The notes under the pieces were generated by a model. The model did not search any database, was not told the DNA's origin, and saw only the letters and a list, made by a program, of their open reading frames with translations. From assembly GCA_000231825.2 (NCBI GenBank), contig JH720324.1, positions 476,535 through 540,534 of the forward strand: 64,000 nucleotides of DNA, read 5' to 3'. The position numbers were made by a program, and so were the translations under genes. Below, piece by piece: positions 13,801-25,184 of the stretch; the first letter of the stretch is position 1, and the number at the start of each line of letters is the position of its first letter. This DNA comes from Tetrahymena elliotti 4EA. Taxonomy: Eukaryota > Ciliophora > Oligohymenophorea > Hymenostomatida > Tetrahymenidae.

Positions 13801-13970
13801 TTAATTATTTATTGTAAGTTTCTAGATTATTGGGGGGGAGGGGGGGAACAGAAGGTGGGGGCAGCATTAGGAGGTAATTATTCATTTTCGATCAGAAAAA
13901 AAGTGGAAAAATTTTTCATTTCAAAATAAATGACCCCCTTCTGCGACCTTTCCCCCTCCCAGTTATTTAT
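13801..13970. repeat. GC-rich inverted-repeat (hairpin) element, copy 1
   Basis: A G-rich arm (about 13831-13875, with TTGGGGGGGAGGGGGGG and GAAGGTGGGGG) is followed about 50 bases later by a C-rich arm (about 13932-13962, with ACCCCCTTCTG and TTTCCCCCTCCC). The two arms can pair over roughly 25-30 positions with mismatches. AT-rich pieces inside the arms (CATTTTCGATC and CAAAATAAATG) are also partly complementary. The same arrangement recurs at 17374-17530 and 27045-27215 inside the duplicated segments. It is one of the few GC-rich islands in otherwise very AT-rich spacer. Confidence 0.6.
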
Positions 13971-15839
13971 AAAAATAAAAGTTGGTTTTTATTCTAATAT
14001 AGAAAGATAAAACTTAATATTAGTTAGTTAATTATTTGATTGAAAACTGAAAAAAGGAAATCATTGCGATAATCTGAATTTCGAAAGGAAAAAATAAATA
14101 CATATTTTAAATTATTAAATATCAAGCCATAGAATTAGAAAATAAAAAAGTAATTCAATCAATTTAATTTAGTTGCATGTGAAAAATATCTCGATATTTC
14201 AAAATCTTTTTTCTAAAAAACATAAGTTTTTAATGAGAAATCTTTGAAATTATGAATACTTGTTTTGCAGTCATTACTTTTTTTAGTTTTTACATCTGTA
14301 TTATTAGAGGCAATAATGAATATATCTTTTTAGCAGCATAAAAAGGAATTAAATAAAATATATTTTAAATTTACAGTTTACACTTTGAAGTTAATAATCG
14401 TTAGTGTAAAAAGTAAGAATATCAAACAAATTTGATTTTGAATAAAACCTTTTGATTTATGATCATTTATGAAAAATAGCTACTTATGCCAAATTAAAAA
14501 ATTTTTTTCCCAAACAATTCCAATCTTTCTTTATAAACTTTGAAACCCAATCTGAATTAAGTTCAAATTTAATACTTAAAAAGTCAAAAGAATTGTTGAT
14601 ATATAAAAAGAGTTTTTCCCTTAAGGTTTGGATAAATGATGATATTTAACTTTGAATATTTCTTATCATATTTCAGATATTTCCATTGATTTATGTGTTT
14701 TTTTCTCCTTTACTGCTATATTTATTAATAAATAACAAAAAATTATTATTCTTGAGAATTTTAAAAAAACTGAAATAAAAATTTAACTCTCCAAAGGTAA
14801 TGAATTTGAATTTTTTTTCCCTCATCGTTCTATTTTTTCCTTCTGAAATTCATAAAGTTATAAACAAAGAGATTTCTTTACAATTAATAAATTAATGATT
14901 TGATTAAGAAACAAAAATAAATTTCTAAGCAGTTAAGACTATCCAATTCAACTTACATTTTTTATATCTAAGCATTGTTTGTAAATATATTCCTTAAACG
15001 TCAATGAAGATATATCGGCTTATCTCAAATTTTAAAAATTAAGATAAAACAAAATATCTAGTCTTTGAAAAAAATATTTTTTTGAAATCTGTTTTGCATA
15101 AAAAAAAATGTTAACGCTTAAAAAAATAAGAGTATTCATTTTGGTCACAACTTTGTAAATTAATTAGCACAGTAATACATTACTCACCTTTTATATGTAT
15201 TTATGTGTTATTTACAGAGGAAAATGTTAGTTTTAGAAAAAACTAAAAAATGAAGAATATCTTAATAAGTATTTTAAATAAATGATCAATTAACTAAAAA
15301 TATTTAAGCATTTTTTAAAAAAATATATTATAATTTTAGCGATTTAATAGATAATTCATTTATATTTCTTTAGATAAATGTGATTTAATTATTATCATCA
15401 TAACGTTCGACTCAGTTAATAAATTCAGAAAAATAATAATGAATAAAATCTAATTTATTTTGAAAAACTGTAAAATAACTTAGAAAATATTCAAATATAA
15501 AAATTATATTGAAAAACTATCAAAAAAATTGTTTTATTTGTCCTTTACATAATATTAGATTTTACAAGATATTAATAGAAAATTCATTAATAGATTATTA
15601 TGATTTAATCAACAATAATTAATTTTGAAAATCTCATCATAATAATAAATATTTTTTCAAAATTATTTCACAAAATACTAAAAGACATTTAAGATTTATT
15701 CCTTTTAATTTAGAATGATTTATTTTAAATATTTTATTCAACAATAAATTCCTAATTACTTGTTAATAGCACTTTTTTTCAATCTTACTATTATTTTTAT
15801 TAAGTTTTAAATGTTAATAAATCTAATAATTTGTTATCT

Positions 15840-18800
15840 AATTTTAAAAAATAAAAAATTGGACGGAGTTCTCTTGAAAAGTTTTAAAAATTATTTTAAA
15901 ATAAAAAATTTTTTTCATAAATACTTCTTTTGAAAAACTTATTCCCTTCTTTCTTTCTTAATATTGAACGCATTTCAAGAAAACTTAAATTAATGTTTCT
16001 CTTTTGTGTTTGATTAATTTTCTAATTTTGATCAATCTATTTTTAAAAAATCAGCTTTCTAATTCTTTAACTTACACATTTAAATTTTTATTAAAAGACT
16101 TAACATTAACATCTAATTTAATATATAAAAATTGCAAATAAACTCAATTGATAATATAAAGATCATAGGAGCCAATTTTTTATTTAATGGAAGTCATATA
16201 ATATATTAAGAAAAAATATAATCAATTTTATTTCTCTCAATTTTATTTTTCTGATAAAAAATTAAAAAATATATTATTTGTTGTAATATTTTAAATGTTG
16301 AACGCATGAATTCCAAATAATAATTCAGGTTACTAAGAAACCATTTTTTAATAATAATGGCTACATTTTTTAAATATCTCAATTAAATTAATGAAGCTAC
16401 AGGTAGCATCTGGTCCATAAATTTTAAATAAATTCTTTGAGTTAAAGTAGAACAAATATTTAAATTATAAAACAGTAAATAGGATCTAATATTTTTAAAA
16501 AATTTTTTTCTGACATAGAAATTCTTTAGTATTTTTCTATGTTCAGGCTACTTTACCATTAAAAGTTAGGCTTAAAAATATAAAACTTATTTGTATCGAA
16601 TTTAATGATAATAACTTTTGTATTTCGAATTCACTTAATTCGAATTTAATTAATCATTTGGAATTGAAAAACTAATAAATTTAACAATTTTTACATTTCT
16701 TAAATTTCAAACCTAAAAATTTACTATTGGTTTTACCCATTTTAATCTGCTTGATGCACCACCATAATTTTTTTAAAGCTGAAATTTTATTTTCTTATGG
16801 TTAATTTTATTGAATAATGATGAATCAATACTCTAAACCAAATTCGAACTAAAACCTAATATATAATAACAATATTATCTTATAAATAAAAAAAATTTGA
16901 ACTCATTTATAATATGAAATTGTAAAATTTATTCTTTAATAGATGACTTAATTTTGAAAAAATAAATTGAAAACTTTTTATCCATAAATCCTATATTAAA
17001 AATGAAATTATGTTTGTTATTCATAAATATCTATTTATATTTAATCATAGTTTATAATTCTTTCGATTTCAAATGTTAATTTACTTAGTAAGAAAACACA
17101 AATAAATATTAATAAAACACGCCTCTATATAAAATTTCTAATCTTTTTTTTACATATGTAACAAATATGATATATCAAGCAAGATAGATACCAGATAAAA
17201 CTAAAAGATTAAAATTAAAAGGAATATTTCAATTTTTAATACCACCTAAACCAATAGTGACTTATATCTTTTCATTTTTTAAAGAAAAATTTTAGGTGAT
17301 AAACATCTATGTATGGTCTCATTTAATATAAAAATTATGAGAATGTTTGCTTGTTTGTTTGTTTTTTTTTACAATTATTTATAGTAAGCTTCATGATTAT
17401 TTAGGGGAAAGAGAAAGTGGGGTTCACAACAGGTAGCAATTCATTTTTGGATAAAAGAAGAAGTGTAAAAATTGCTCAATCAAAAATAAATGGCTCCCTG
17501 CTGTGTCCTTCTCCCCATCTAAGTTATTAATAAAAATAACAGTTGGTTTTTATTTTATTTTAGAAAGGATAAACATAGTATTCATTAGTTAGTTGGTCTA
17601 AAACTTAAAAAAGAAAATGATTGATAATCTAAATTCAGAAAAGTAAATTCCATATATAAATATTTATTTATTCAAATTTCGCCTGAGAAAATATAAAATT
17701 AAAAGGAATTCAATCTATTTAATTTAGTTGTTTGTTAAAAATATTCATATGTCTCAAAATATATTTTTTAAAAACTTAAATTTATAAAGAGAAATCTTTG
17801 AAGCTATTAATATTTGTTTTGCAATCATTACTTTTTTTAGGATTAGAGATCGTTTTATTAGTTCCTATCTTTCATTAACTTTTTCCCCTGGAATATGCAA
17901 AGGAATAAAAATAAAAATATTTTTGATTACAGTACTTTGTACGTTAAAAGTTGTGAACGTTGTTAATAAGAATTGCAGCAAATTTAATTTAGAAAAAACC
18001 TTGAATGAATGAATAAATATTATGATGAAATAAAAATTGTAACTTTAAATAAAATTTTTTCTGGAATAATTAGATAAAATTTGTAAACCAAAATTTAATT
18101 TACATTCAAATTGAAAATTTAAAAGTACCCTATTTTTGTGATGATAATCAATTAAAATTATTTATATCTAAAACTGACAATATTTTACTTTTAATCTATC
18201 AAAATATTTTGACATTATTTGCATTCCTTTGTGTCCTTTTTACTTTGGCTATTAATAAATAAGAAGACAAACTATTATTTTTGGCAAATTAAAAAAATTG
18301 ATGTTATAATTTTCTAATCAAAAGTAAAGTAATGTTCATAAAATTAGTATTTATTAATTTGAAAAGATTTCTAATTGAGAAATAAGAATTTTTTCTTTAC
18401 ATTGTCTAGATTAGTGAAAATCCACTAAAGTTTTGATGAAAAAACAAAACTTTTCTAATTCAACCTACTTTTTTTATACCTAATCAATATTTAAATATAT
18501 AAAGCAATATGCTATTTAAAAATCATTTTTGAAATAGAAAAAAATAACTAGATTAATATTGATTTAAACAAATTTTTATTTTTCAGCCATTCATTTTTTA
18601 AATTTAGTTTTTTTTTTTAAATTTTCTAAAGATAAAAAGAATTAAAAAACTAGTACATTCCTTCTTATTTAAATGAAAATTTTATTAAAATGAGGGTTTA
18701 GAAATATCTGCCCTAAGATAAGTTTTTAATCTAATTTTTTTAATCTTTTCTTATATTTCATTTCTATCAAAAGTTAAAAATATTCCTTCCCACCTACCCA

Positions 18801-19450
18801 TAAATGGAAGTTAGATAGGATGATATAAATCCCCTCTATCTACCACCATCTCCTCATTTATTCTTAATAATTAATTTATTTTGATAATTTTCTATTTCTT
18901 CTAAATTATTTAAGCCTGTCTTTATAATCTCTAAACCTTTAAAAGCTAGGATTATTTATATGTTCCACAGCTTATTGATTTTAATATGAATTTAAGGAAT
19001 TTAAGGAATTTTAAATTTTTTTGAATCTTATTTATTTGTGATTTCAATTTATTTAGGTATTCTCATGGGAGAAAAACAAAGAATAAAACTCTTCAAAGCA
19101 AGCAAAAAAAATTTTTACAAAACCTTTTAAAATGTTTACAAATTATTTAGAGTTACAAAATCTTTATTTTAAATAAATTTTTAGATACTACTAAATTAAC
19201 TGTTATTGTATAGGTTGTTATTACTCCTATTCTTTTTTAATGTTTTATATCTCCTAAATCATGTATCAATAATCTTTAGAAACAGTAAATTAACTATCTT
19301 CAAAGTCTTAGAATCCCTTATTTAGTTTTCACAACCTTATTTGTAACTTAGTATCCTAACTTATTCACTTTCTCTTAATACACTATGTTACTGTTTATAC
19401 TTTTGAGAATATTACTCTCCAATTAGTGAAAAATAATAAAATGTAAATTT
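15840..19450. repeat. Segmental duplication, copy B (gene lost)
   Basis: Collinear with copies A and C from GAGTTCTCTTGAAAAG near 15860, through TTTGTGTTTGATTAATTTTC (about 16000), the hairpin element (17374-17530) and GAAAAGATTTCTAATTGAGA (about 18360), to a tail shared with copy C (TATAGGTTGTTATTACTCC near 19210 against the 29150 region). Where the small cysteine-rich gene should lie at the left end there is no recognisable remnant. Boundaries are approximate. Confidence 0.6.
17374..17530. repeat. GC-rich inverted-repeat (hairpin) element, copy 2
   Basis: Same layout as the 13801-13970 element: GGGGAAAGAGAAAGTGGGG then TTCACAACAGG on the left, and CCTGCTGTGTCCTTCTCCCC on the right. CACAACAGG and CCTGCTGTG are nearly perfect complements, and the G-runs face the C-runs. 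Confidence 0.6.
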
Positions 19451-20040
19451 TTTGCGATAATCGTTAAAAATAAATCCAACTTCTGATTTGGTATAAATAT
19501 TTAAATTTTATATATTTACGATAGGTTTAAAATGAATCTCATTTTATTTAATTAAAAAATATATTCTATTATTTTTTATGGAAAGATTTGTTTTCTAAAT
19601 AAAGATTCATCAATCATTTTACTTGTTTAAATTTTTGTTTTTAATAAATAATTTTTCTATCAAGAATATTTCTATCTTTATAATAAAATTTATTTGTTAA
19701 AAAAAGAGATATTAATTTTTTAATTGAAATTATTTTAAATTCAATAATAATTAAAAAATCATTTTACATAATCAGTAAATTTACTCAATTTGAAAAATAA
19801 TTTGAGAACAAATAAATAATAATGGACATTAATATATAATTCATAAATCAATTATTTTTTTAACTAATTTCTTCTACTTCGTAATTTGATTCCTAATTTT
19901 AAATTTAGATTCTTCACAAAACAGATTCTTTCTATTAAGATATAACAAATTTTTTATGAAATAATTCACTCATTTTTAATTATCTTTAAAAAACTCCAAA
20001 TAGAAATGATAAATTATAAAAATTAAATAAAAGATTTTTT
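19450..20040. other. AT-rich intergenic spacer
   Basis: I see no gene, RNA or clear repeat in this stretch. Confidence 0.5.
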
Positions 20041-20044
20041 ACGT

Positions 20045-20870
20045 TAAGTAGAGCTATAAATTTAAAAGTTTCTTGCAATTTTAGAAAATTGAACACATAC
20101 CAATACCACCTTTATTTTCTATCTGATTTTCTCTTTTTTTAAATTATTGTAAAATTTATTTTTAAAAAATTAAAAATGTTAAACCTAAGATTAATAACCA
20201 AGTTATTAAGCTTTGGGCACATCACTAAAGGTGAAAGTAAGCTTAAAGCCCCATCAGTACCTATTTGATTTTATCTTTTAAAAGAAAATAAAAAATTTAA
20301 CTTTAAATTTAATAAAATTAGTGTTAAAAATTAAAATAATCTTTTTATTTAATTTATTTAATTCTTAAAATTATAAATGAATTGTTTTTACCTGAGTGCA
20401 ATAGTTAAACTTTAGAGATTTGTTAATTCTTTAAAAGTGAGACCTAAATATGAAGCACCTTAAGCCCCTATTTAGTTCTACCTTTAAATATTATTTGAAA
20501 TAAATCTTAAAAGATTAGAATTCATTAATGTGAATAAAGCATAAATTTGGTAATTTAATACTTAATTTAATTATTAATTTTTTGTTAATCCTTTAAATTG
20601 TTTATTTAATAACAATAATATTTTTTACAACAGAATTAAAGTCAGTTATGAGAGTTATATGCAATTTTTTAAAGAAGAACTTAAGCTTAAAATAAATTCG
20701 TCACCAATTTGGTTGTATCTTTAAAAAAATATTTAATAAGTTAATGTTTCTTAAAAAATCAAAGAAAAATATTACGTCAATGAAAGTGTTAATATTTAAA
20801 GATTGTGGCAATTTGCTAAAGCAAAATTTAAGCTTTAGTCCTTTAAAGATGCTATTTTTTTGAAACTGTA
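20045..20870. repeat. Array of five degenerate 80-90 bp units
   Basis: Units lie near 20055-20145, 20200-20290, 20400-20490, 20640-20730 and 20785-20865. Shared elements in order are GCAATTTTnTAAAG, then GAANCTAAGCTTNAA, then GCCCCnT or an equivalent, and TATTTnGTTnTATCTTT. Spacers of about 50-150 bases of A/T sequence separate them. No unit has an obvious coding frame. The origin could be an old tandem duplication or a dispersed element. Confidence 0.45.
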
Positions 20871-21833
20871 TAATTAAAAAATTAATTAAATTTTATTTAA
20901 AAGCATTCAGTTTGATTTAAACTTAGCAAAAGTTCTATTAAACAAATATAAATGAGGATAGTATTTATTCATAGTTGTTTATCAGTGGTGTTTAGATTTT
21001 TGAGGAGAGTATAATAAAGAATACTTAAATATGTAAATTATTTCTACTTTAAATCTATTTGAAGATCAGTATGGCAAGTTAAAGAAGAGCTTAGAAACTT
21101 TTTTATTGAAAAGATGTAAAAGCAGAATCAAAGAAACAAATTAGATAAATTAAACTACTTCTTTTAAATTGATGAACTTTTTTTTTTATTACTTCATTTT
21201 TATTATTTGCTTCCAAAATTTTTAAAAAGATTAATTAATTTTTAATTTATATTTTTGATTGAAACAAATCAATGAATTTAAATTCTTAGCTAACTATATC
21301 TAATGTATTATTCCTAAATATACCAAATTAATTTCTTTCAAATTTTCATGATGTCATGATGCCAAATTAAGCTATATTTTAAGATCATACCTTCAATACT
21401 TTCTTATCCTCATCCCCCCCTCCCCTATAATTAACATTCAAAGAGAAGATTATCTTTTTTTTGTTGCTGAAGGTTGAATGTTTCTATTTCCTTGTTATTT
21501 CTATTAATTTTATGGATCAGATGTATAAAAATATTCTTTGGAATCATTCATCACTTTTATTTTAATTTTCAGATTCTTAATAATCTGAATGAGTAGTTTT
21601 CTGAGTCAATATTATTTATCTACTTCTTTTTAATCTATTTTCTTTAATCAAATATATAAAGAAATTAAGAGAAAATTTGGTATGAAAAATTAAATAGAAA
21701 AATAAAAATCAGGTTGAGAAAAAAAAAAGAGATTAAAATGTATTAAAATTTAAAAACTAAATATTCGGAGTGGCTGAAAAGTAAAGAGTTTGAATTAAAA
21801 AAGAATTTTAATTTAATTAAAGAAAGTTACCTA
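20870..21833. other. Intergenic region upstream of the orphan gene
   Basis: I see no gene. A pyrimidine run, CCCCCCCTCCCC, lies at about 21414-21425. The last 100 bases before the ATG at 21834 are very A-rich, as is usual for ciliate 5' leaders. Confidence 0.5.
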
Positions 21834-24245
21834 ATGAATCACTAAAATATTTTAGTCCATACAGCGCCTTTAAAAGGTTAAAAGAAGGAATATGACTTCT
21901 ATCATTTTAGAAGAGTTGTATTTATGCCAACTCACCTTTACAATAACCCTACTTTCAACATTAATATTGGAGAAAAAGTAATTGATTTACTGTAATGTAT
22001 GTATGTTGTCACAAAATAATCTTACGATGATGAAACAGTAGTTTAGGTATAGCTTTAGAATTTTAATGATAATAGTCAAAATTTACCTAGCTATCAAGTT
22101 TCATGTAAAATTGATAAAAAACATATAGAAACATAAGCAGGAATAGTTGGAGATAAATATATTATATTATCAATTCAATCAAATGAAAATATTGACATTA
22201 AAGTTTTCAATCTAGACTTAACTTTAATTTTTGAGTACTAAAAAGAACATTGCATTCATATGTATTAAACAGATTTTCATAGAAATTTTTTCATTTAAAA
22301 TTATTTTGATAATGAAATTGATTACTGTGACCCTGGAATCATTTTTTTACTCGGCTTTTCTATTTTAATAAGAATAGATTTAAATAAATCTTAAGTCACA
22401 ACAAAGATTTTTGATGAATAGCACAAAATTTTACTAAGACTAATGCCTATCACATAGAGTGAATTCAAATACTATTTTAAGAGCAGTAAAATTAATTAAA
22501 TTTAAGGATACAACGAGAGTGATGAAGAACTAATAGTCCTGTTTGTAATTCTTGATTAAAAAATATATCAAATAAATATGAACAACTTAGAAATTATTAG
22601 ATAAACTAACATGAATATTTAAAAAAAGCAAATTTAATCATTTGCCAAACCAGTTTTTTCTGCTTTTGTAGTACCTGCATAGATCAAAGATAGATAAAGA
22701 AAACACTTTTCAAAATGGACATTTTTAATACATAGCAGGAATCGTGATTATTTTTTGACAGATTGGAGAGAATAAAACTTATTCAAAAAAAAAAATTAGA
22801 AATTTGAGAATTATTAACTAGTGGATTAAACATTTTCTTAAAGAATATTTACCATCCAAGAAAAAATTTTCATAATAATAAATGCTGCTTCTTTTGATTA
22901 AGGTTGGACAAGAATAGACTCTTCTACTTCGTTTTATTTAAAAATTGATAAGAAAAAAGGCGAGAAATATTACATACAAAGTGCTTATGAAAATGAATTA
23001 ACAGATATATTTTATTTTTCTTAGAACTTTTTTATAAGAAATTTCTTTCATCCCATTCTTTACAAAAACGAGTTAACTTATCCATGCTATATGGAGAAAA
23101 AAAATGAAAATTCTCTTTTTCATAGTAATTTTATTGGATTTCATTCATTCAAAGAATAAGCAGAGAAATAAGCTAAGTACTAATTAAAAGAGCTAAGTGA
23201 TTATGATGTTGAAGAACTTGAAAATTCAAATATCCGCTTTTTCTCTTTCCAAGATAACTAAAAAATTATTTTGTTTAAAATTCAATAAAACAAAATAACA
23301 AATCAGCGTTTTAATGTACTTTAAGAGATCAATTAGAAAATTCAAGATTACTATTTAAATCAAGATACTCTTGAACATTTTTTCACCACATATAAAAACA
23401 AAGCATATCAACTTAATTCTTATAAACTATCTTTTGATGACTCCTTAGAGATTTCTGAAATTTAACAATTTTTAGATTAAATTGTTTGCTATTCAAATTT
23501 CACTTTTGATGTCAAGTCCAACCTAATATATTTACCTTTAATTTATTATTAAGGTTAGAATAAATATTTTTGCATTTTTGATATTAATCAAAAGTAAATT
23601 ATCTAAAAGACTATTCACTTATCTTAGCACACTAGAGGATTACTTTCTCATTATGATGAAGGAAGAAAGGTGTTTATTTTATTGTTCTTTAAAAGAATAC
23701 ATAACTCTAGTTATTTATTTTTTTACTAGCTAAACATGAAAAATTATGATTTTTAGTTTATTAACATGCACAAATTTGAAAATGTTTTTGAAATAAACAA
23801 TTTTTCTTAATATTTAAAGGTTAAAAACAACAATTTCAATGTTTTAATCCCAAATTATAATCTTTCAATTAAATTCAATCAAGAAAAAAAATTTGAAGTT
23901 AAAAAAGCAGTTAATGATTGTCTAGCTGAATATGACTGGGAAAGCAGATATGATAAGGATAGCAAGAGGCAATATTTTTTCCTTAGCAATACCAGTTAAA
24001 GAATTCTCTACTTAGGTTTTTACTCTGGAAGAAGGTTTGAAACATAAAATATGCTTAGTATTTATGACACAAAAATGAAGGACATTTAGTTTGTTAATAA
24101 AGACATTATCTAATAAGACTTATTATTGCTATAAGAAGAACTCAGACCTGAGCAAGACATTCTCATACATGTTAACTAACTACAAACGGGATAAATTTTA
24201 ATCCACCATGGCTTGGATAAAATCAAAATTTTAAAATACTATTGA
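21834..24245 (+). CDS. Uncharacterised 803-residue protein
   Basis: A single frame of 804 codons runs from ATG at 21834 to TGA at 24243-24245 with many in-frame TAA/TAG (Gln). Its base composition and codon use are those of a gene: G+C rises in the frame and falls sharply outside. The protein starts MNHQNILVHTAPLKGQKKEY. It is rich in Phe, Tyr, Asn, Ile and Lys and has no signal peptide. I find no convincing membrane segment and no motif that I recognise. The alternation of short hydrophobic strands with polar turns would suit a mostly beta structure, possibly a propeller, but I see no regular repeat. It lies between duplicated segments B and C and is not part of either. I propose no function. 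Confidence 0.75.
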
Positions 24246-24700
24246 TTGAATAAATAATATGATCTAAATTATTTGTTTTTCTATATTTTCTTTGATTAAA
24301 AAACAATTTAAAAATCTTAATTTTTTTTTTAAGTTAGAATGCGTATTATTAATTTTTTATTTTTAATTTTTAAGTAAAGGAATTTTTTTAGTCTTTCCAT
24401 TTAAAGTATTCTTAAGTAAAATTTAATACCTACCTTATTCCTTTTTATTCATATCATTTTAACTAGCAAAATATATTAAAAATTATCAGTTTTTGAAGTT
24501 AGTGATTTTATTTTTTTATTGTTTTTTTTTGATAAATAATAATTTTTAAAATATGGCAAACTAAAATATCCCTATTTCAAATTAACAATTTAAATAGAAT
24601 TTAATAATTTATATTTTATAATTCTATGTTCGAATACTTTCAACTCAATCATTATTCATTTGAGTTTAATTTTTCATAAATAAAAAAAATGCTTTAGATT
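24246..24700. other. AT-rich intergenic spacer
   Basis: No gene seen. It is the shared 3' flank of two convergent genes, the 803-residue gene and the small cysteine-rich gene. Confidence 0.5.
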
Positions 24701-24818
24701 TTTTTCGATTAAATTTTATCTTTAAAAAAAAATAAAATGAAAACAAATACCTCAAACATACATTTTCTATATATTCTATATTTGCTAGATTTTATTTAAT
24801 ATTATTTTATTTTAAAGA

Positions 24819-25184
24819 TCAAAAGAGTAAAGCGAAAATGGATAATAATAATCCAGATAAAGCTAAAAGAGAGCCGTTAAGAGCATCATAACACTTATCA
24901 GCAGCATCAACAAACGTAGCTACCGAAGAATCGCTTGAAGCAGATTTCAAAGTGCTATCACAGTCTTTACCGCAGCTATAAACTGAACTAACAGTACTGC
25001 TATTAGGGCATTTTATGCAAGTTTTGTAAGCTTTCCAAGCTGTTTCACAAGAGCCTTCAACACAAGTAGGGTTAGTTAACTTAAGTTAGCAAGCAAGCAA
25101 TTCAACCAATTTTTCTTCATCAGTTGTACATTTAACAACTGATATGGCAATAAGAGCAAGTAAGGTAATAGTCAAAAATCTCAT
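24819..25184 (-). CDS. Small secreted cysteine-rich protein, probably GPI-anchored (121 aa)
   Basis: A single exon runs from ATG at 25184 to TGA at 24819-24821, with one TAA read as Gln. Residues 1-19 are a signal peptide (MRFLTITLLALIAISVVKC). The mature part reads TTDEEKLVELLACQLKL, then PTCVEGSC, AYKTCIKCPN, YSCGKDCDSTL and ADKCYDA. The tail LNGSLLALSGLLLSIFALLF is almost the same as in the 11383-11763 protein. All cysteines of that relative align. It sits at the left end of duplicated segment C, in the same orientation and with the same flanking sequence as the segment A gene, so the two are paralogues made by segment duplication. Surface location is inferred; the role is unknown. Confidence 0.87.

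Larger units (their letters stand above)
11280..15180. repeat. Segmental duplication, copy A (with gene and hairpin element)
   Basis: Long parts of this stretch can be followed, diverged but collinear, at about 15840-19450 (copy B) and 24700-29500 (copy C). Shared landmarks in order are: the small cysteine-rich gene (A and C only); AAAATTATTTTAAAGTAAAAAA near 12270; the block near 12360-12480; the G-run/C-run hairpin at 13801-13970; and the tail near 14860-15180, ending with GAGTATTCATTTTGGTCA, which matches copy C near 28510. The ends are approximate because they were judged by eye. Confidence 0.65.

Noticed and set aside
15403..15415. GTTCGACTC, another box B-like word
   Set aside because: The neighbouring sequence is A/T-rich and gives no acceptor stem or anticodon arm.
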